Below, in pieces: positions 62,101 to 64,000 of a DNA stretch of 64,000 nt (position 1 is its first letter; every line of letters begins with the position of its first letter). The DNA comes from Burkholderiales bacterium 39-55-53 (GTDB taxonomy: Bacteria > Pseudomonadota > Gammaproteobacteria > Burkholderiales > Burkholderiaceae_C). Both the position numbers and the translations under genes were made by a program. The DNA lies in the NCBI GenBank assembly GCA_002282445.1, contig NCJK01000003.1, forward strand, positions 162,889 through 226,888, written 5' to 3'. The notes beneath the pieces are model-generated. The model searched no databases, had not been told where the DNA came from, and saw only the letters and a program-made list of their open reading frames with translations.

Positions 62101-63172
62101 TCAAGTCTGCAGAGATAACGGAGCTATTCTTTCCGCTGTCTTTCAAGATTTCAATAGTTGCCGGATTGTCATCAGACAGTGTCACTGCAAGTTCGACTTC
62201 ACTGCCATCTTCATTGACAAACAAGGCTGTAAGGTCATCACCTACAACAGCCGTGCTTGGAACTGTGATGCGCAACTCACCACTCTGAAGAAACTTTCCA
62301 TTAGAGGCGAATGACTCCACGGCTTGTGTTGCAGCATACTGTGCAACCACCGGATCATCGGCAAGTATGTTTGCCCCACTTACGCTTACTGAAACATCTG
62401 TGACATCCCCCTCAGACGGGCTGAAGTTAAGTTGGACAGCGTAATCGCCCACACCTGAACCATCCACCTTCTCCGCGGTAATGCCGCGCAGAGCAAAATA
62501 GTCAGAATTGTTCAGCGTCGTCACCATTTCATCGACAGCCTCTGAAAGAGTCATCGTTGAATTTATTTCTGACTTGATGCCGGCAATCGTCACAAAACCA
62601 TCTTCTGGAGTTCCAGAAAAATTAATTGTCTGGATCTCACCCGCATCGTCACCCGTAATTGTTCGTGTGGTTGTTGGATCAATAAAGACCGATCCAAATT
62701 GGTTCTCTGAAGTAACCTTGTAGACAGGCATCTCACCAACTTGCTCACCAGCTTTACCATTCAACACCGGAAAACCGTTCCACTCAGTGTTGTCTGCAAT
62801 TTGAACAATTTGTTGTTTCAGCTGTTGAAACTCTAAGTCCAAATAGCTTCGGTCGGCATTGTTGTTGGTATCGTTCACTGCCTGCACAGCCAACTCACGC
62901 ATGCGTTGCATCATGTCCGTGATTTCGTTGGTCGCACCTTCAGCGGTCTGGATCAGGTTAATAGCGTCGCCCGCATTGCGCACCGCCTGATTCAAGCTTC
63001 GAATCTGATGCGTCATGCGCGTTGCAATCGACAAGCCAGCCGCATCATCTCGTGCCGAGTTGATTCTTTTGCCTGTCGACAATTGCTGCATTGCTTTGCT
63101 TTGCTCGAGACCTGATGACTTCAGAGCCATCTGCGAAAACAATGCTTTAACGTTGGTATTGATAACTGCCAT
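59153..63172 (-). CDS. fliC: Giant flagellin
   Basis: A 1339-residue flagellin, against about 500 in E. coli and 270-400 in many polar flagellates. Residues 1-140 are standard D0/D1 (MAVINTNVKALFSQMAL, LSTGKRINSARDDAAGLSIA). The last 90 residues are the matching C-terminal D1/D0 (NRLDHVINNLTNVSMNMSAS to QQSVMKLLGG). About 1,100 residues between them form a beta-rich outer region with several Flagellin_IN-like repeats (for example VFINGYASAQI, LEINGIKIRPTT, LYVNGVDIEVD, VVINGVEIEAV, each followed by an A-A-I-N type helix). No HExxH protease motif is present. AGGAG precedes ATG 63172. Expression is probably sigma-54 dependent. Confidence 0.95.
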   Translation of the reverse strand: MAVINTNVKALFSQMALKSSGLEQSKAMQQLSTGKRINSARDDAAGLSIATRMTHQIRSLNQAVRNAGDAINLIQTAEGATNEITDMMQRMRELAVQAVNDTNNNADRSYLDLEFQQLKQQIVQIADNTEWNGFPVLNGKAGEQVGEMPVYKVTSENQFGSVFIDPTTTRTITGDDAGEIQTINFSGTPEDGFVTIAGIKSEINSTMTLSEAVDEMVTTLNNSDYFALRGITAEKVDGSGVGDYAVQLNFSPSEGDVTDVSVSVSGANILADDPVVAQYAATQAVESFASNGKFLQSGELRITVPSTAVVGDDLTALFVNEDGSEVELAVTLSDDNPATIEILKDSGKNSSVISADLTYVMKNSEGTGLDVSTAGRDLSLSIGVEGSVPRMRDGDLYINGINIGPSNSEDDVLSPRNNASGSAIAKAAAINRKAVDQGITQGESQSITFSGTPGPGTITVGGVSVVLTSDDSTPTLAAAKIAAAMKSSPLFDESSGRKIVYATGSASISVEFPVKEGNVSKIEVVPGQTGVGSVVNTTSEYLTKLPGTGVFAKVNENIVNGQAMTGGPVVGGVVFINGYASAQITTIYNNAQATRENVARAINMISDKTGVRAIDTGSDHKGITLVAADGRNVEVRFEPDSSTSAIMFGQRVGMREGVQSSTISLESKIQAPVVLSSDSNMDISRVGLVEGNFSKNEAVLNTKAREAVGAAVAQVYSLNLSGAVTDDEITVTINGVPFTATATEDGNQNLRDLLIAEITGDVANYATLGVTVSAGRNAGELLVTAKNPGTPFTMSAVPSSDASVAAVAEENVANQAAQFKALGADDLEINGIKIRPTTVKDDKLSYTGVSSSNAASSGIALAAAINASTNLTGVKAEANPVVSEGGSTYTTLPESGKQHLYVNGVDIEVDFTKGEPEDARRDKVVTAINQRTGTHGVTAINNGRGVTLTTDGRNLSTWFDSSVENLSAASFGLDKGGSVAQISKIKVGGTANAGDVAKVVINGVEIEAVTGADAAASAAALYEAIGLQIGDSNNALKNLQVSYTDGDEYVLIESTVAGSGFDLRGASVLDGAAPSGVTLDLSTVSSNSSGSNDVSAVNLNAEYKRVVLGNSNAALSVMDIKTLYSNVKLTSSAPILPAMPGPDGLKPNLMNIDGKPIQIRAGTDGFGALSNFSTLGFAEGSFGGRASEDMDPPRVGRMAFQVGSSANQVITIDLADFGKNGSITGEITGDVDLKEEDRRVRINTRQGATEVLNLLDTSMDKVNATRATMGAVMNRLDHVINNLTNVSMNMSASRSSIEDADYAQASTELAKTQIMQQAATAVLAQANTSQQSVMKLLGG

Positions 63173-63217
63173 TTTTTTTCTCCTGACCTTCTTGGTCAAT
63201 CAAACTTGCCACTGATT

Positions 63218-63235
63218 AAGCACTTTACGTGCCAA
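63218..63235 (-). promoter_or_regulatory. Sigma-54 promoter of the giant flagellin gene
   Basis: Read leftward: TTGGCACGTAAAGTGCTT. GG and GC are ten bases apart; the -24 element is perfect and the -12 is GTGCT. It is about 45 bases before the start codon. No sigma-28 consensus is seen here, so this flagellin appears to be a class-III-type sigma-54 gene as in Vibrio flaA. Confidence 0.8.
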
Positions 63236-63327
63236 CTTTTTTTGACGCTACTAAATAAGGGTTTTCCCTTTTTAGACCAAAATTTTTTGTTCATTTAAGT
63301 ACTCAGTGGCAGTTTTTGTCGCTTAAA

Positions 63328-63350
63328 CGGCAAGCGTTTGCCGCTTGCCG
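63328..63350 (-). terminator. Hairpin between the tetratricopeptide-like gene and flagellin
   Basis: CGGCAAGCG (63328-63336) pairs perfectly with CGCTTGCCG (63342-63350) around a five-base loop. Read leftward it is followed by TTTAAGCGACAAAAA, a weak T-tract. The element TTGCCGCTT recurs nearby (63338-63346, 63366-63374), so it may also be a repeated regulatory element. Confidence 0.55.
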
Positions 63351-63372
63351 CTCTGTTGCGATTGTTTGCCGC

Positions 63373-63840
63373 TTAGTGCTGCAAGCCCGATGTAGGCATC
63401 ATTGAGTCACTGAAATCATCCAGCGACAATTTTTCCGCCAACAACTCAACTTGACCTGGGTAGATTGACAAACCTTGACGGGCCATAATCAACGCCCTTT
63501 CAGGGTCAAGGTTGCAGCGTAGTGCACGCACTAACATTACATAAGTAAAGGGTTGAGCCTGGCCGCCCTGAACATCAAGCAATTCATCTAGCAGCTCAAC
63601 AGCCAAAGACCAATCTTGGTTCATCATCGCCAACAAGCTGGTAATTGCCAAAATATCTTCGCTGTGTGGGTACAGGCTCATGCCAGCATCACCCAAAGCG
63701 TTGGCTAAATCCAATTGCTCAGTGGCAACTAGCGACTGGATCGTTTCACGAATTTCAGTCGGACTGAAACGCTTAATTGCCTGAGCGCTGAGCAGCCCAC
63801 CTGCTGCGGCATTGTTCATCAGTTCTTGAATAAGACTCAT
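63373..63840 (-). CDS. Tetratricopeptide-like protein upstream of flagellin
   Basis: A 155-residue all-helical protein with repeated helix pairs of tetratricopeptide character (LANALGDAGMSLYPHSEDIL, WSLAVELLDELLDVQGG, PERALIMARQGLSIYPGQVE). It has no signal peptide. Carrying its own sigma-54 promoter directly before the flagellin gene, it could be a flagellin chaperone, secretion factor or scaffold for filament modification. This is inferred from position only. Confidence 0.75.
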   Translation of the reverse strand: MSLIQELMNNAAAGGLLSAQAIKRFSPTEIRETIQSLVATEQLDLANALGDAGMSLYPHSEDILAITSLLAMMNQDWSLAVELLDELLDVQGGQAQPFTYVMLVRALRCNLDPERALIMARQGLSIYPGQVELLAEKLSLDDFSDSMMPTSGLQH

Positions 63841-63906
63841 ATCTTCTCCTGTTGGATGTCAAAAAAGCATTGCTAGCTAGCTGCCACATGCCCATACGAG
63901 CTACTC

Positions 63907-63925
63907 AAGCACTTTCCATGCCACA
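63907..63925 (-). promoter_or_regulatory. Sigma-54 promoter of the tetratricopeptide-like gene
   Basis: Read leftward: TGTGGCATGGAAAGTGCTT, with GG and GC ten bases apart and the same GTGCTT -12 as the flagellin promoter. It lies about 70 bases before the start codon. The DNA to its right is very AT-rich, and no further gene is seen to the end of the window. Confidence 0.7.
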
Positions 63926-64000
63926 GGAATTCCCTGCAATCTATAGCTTAAAAACGAATTAAAATAACTCAAAATTATATTATTTAGTTTTATTAAATTA

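Noticed and set aside
1-64000. CRISPR array, insertion sequence, prophage or replication origin
   Set aside because: No regularly spaced repeats, transposase or integrase, phage structural gene, or DnaA-box cluster was recognised.

Overview
The window looks like a chromosome segment of a betaproteobacterium in the Burkholderiales, most likely Comamonadaceae (a freshwater Limnohabitans, Rhodoferax or Curvibacter type). The basis is gene order and protein style: algH-ruvX-pyrR-pyrB-pyrC'-plsC, rubredoxin/thiD-hemL, dusB-fis-purH, a fused MaoC-phosphotransacetylase with ackA and fabI, and a polar-type flagellar set with sigma-54 promoters. The genus cannot be fixed from sequence reading alone. 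There is no CRISPR array, insertion sequence, rRNA or recognisable prophage.

1-6.3 kb is a reduced-sulfur region: a CsoR-family repressor, a DUF4395 membrane protein, an Fnr-like regulator with a periplasmic thioredoxin-like protein, a YeeE/YedE sulfur-compound transporter, flavocytochrome c sulfide dehydrogenase (fccA, fccB), a periplasmic DsrE-like protein and an ArsR-family regulator with an H1-like basic tail. A perfect Fnr box and repeated TAAGCATA motifs sit in the divergent promoters, so the block looks controlled by both redox state and sulfur species.

6.3-30.8 kb is mostly housekeeping: phospholipid acyltransferase, pyrimidine synthesis with a catalytically dead dihydroorotase homologue, photolyase, rubredoxin, ThiD, HemL, a HigB/HigA toxin-antitoxin pair with its palindromic operator, RhlE, PurH, Fis, DusB, an aminotransferase, YchF, a UbiH-type hydroxylase, DsbC, an M61 peptidase, enoyl-CoA hydratase and TerC. 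30.9-33.3 kb is a small variable patch (membrane proteins, a short GNAT protein and a secreted amidohydrolase) ending at tRNA-Met(CAU). The amidohydrolase lies between that tRNA and a 24-nt near-copy of its anticodon arm. 33.4-38.7 kb holds a flavin reductase, the ackA / maoC-pta / fabI / nudix operon and pal.

38.7-45.7 kb is the least ordinary part. After a very AT-rich spacer comes a MinD/ParA-like ATPase coupled to a His/Gln-rich coiled-coil protein and an FMN glutamate-synthase-like protein. Facing them are a TolA-like membrane coiled-coil protein, an acidic low-complexity protein and a DamX-like SPOR protein placed directly behind flhB.

45.7-64 kb is a leftward flagellar block: tetratricopeptide-like protein, a giant flagellin (about 1339 residues), a Cys-rich small protein, a sigma-54 activator, fliE, fliF, fliG, fliH, a second truncated FliF-like protein, fliI, fliJ, then fliO-P-Q-R-flhB. 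Four sigma-54 (-24/-12) promoters are visible. fliK, fliL, fliM, fliN and flhA are not in the window. The extended FliF tail, the extra ring-less FliF paralogue, the enlarged FliH and the giant flagellin together suggest an unusually modified flagellum.
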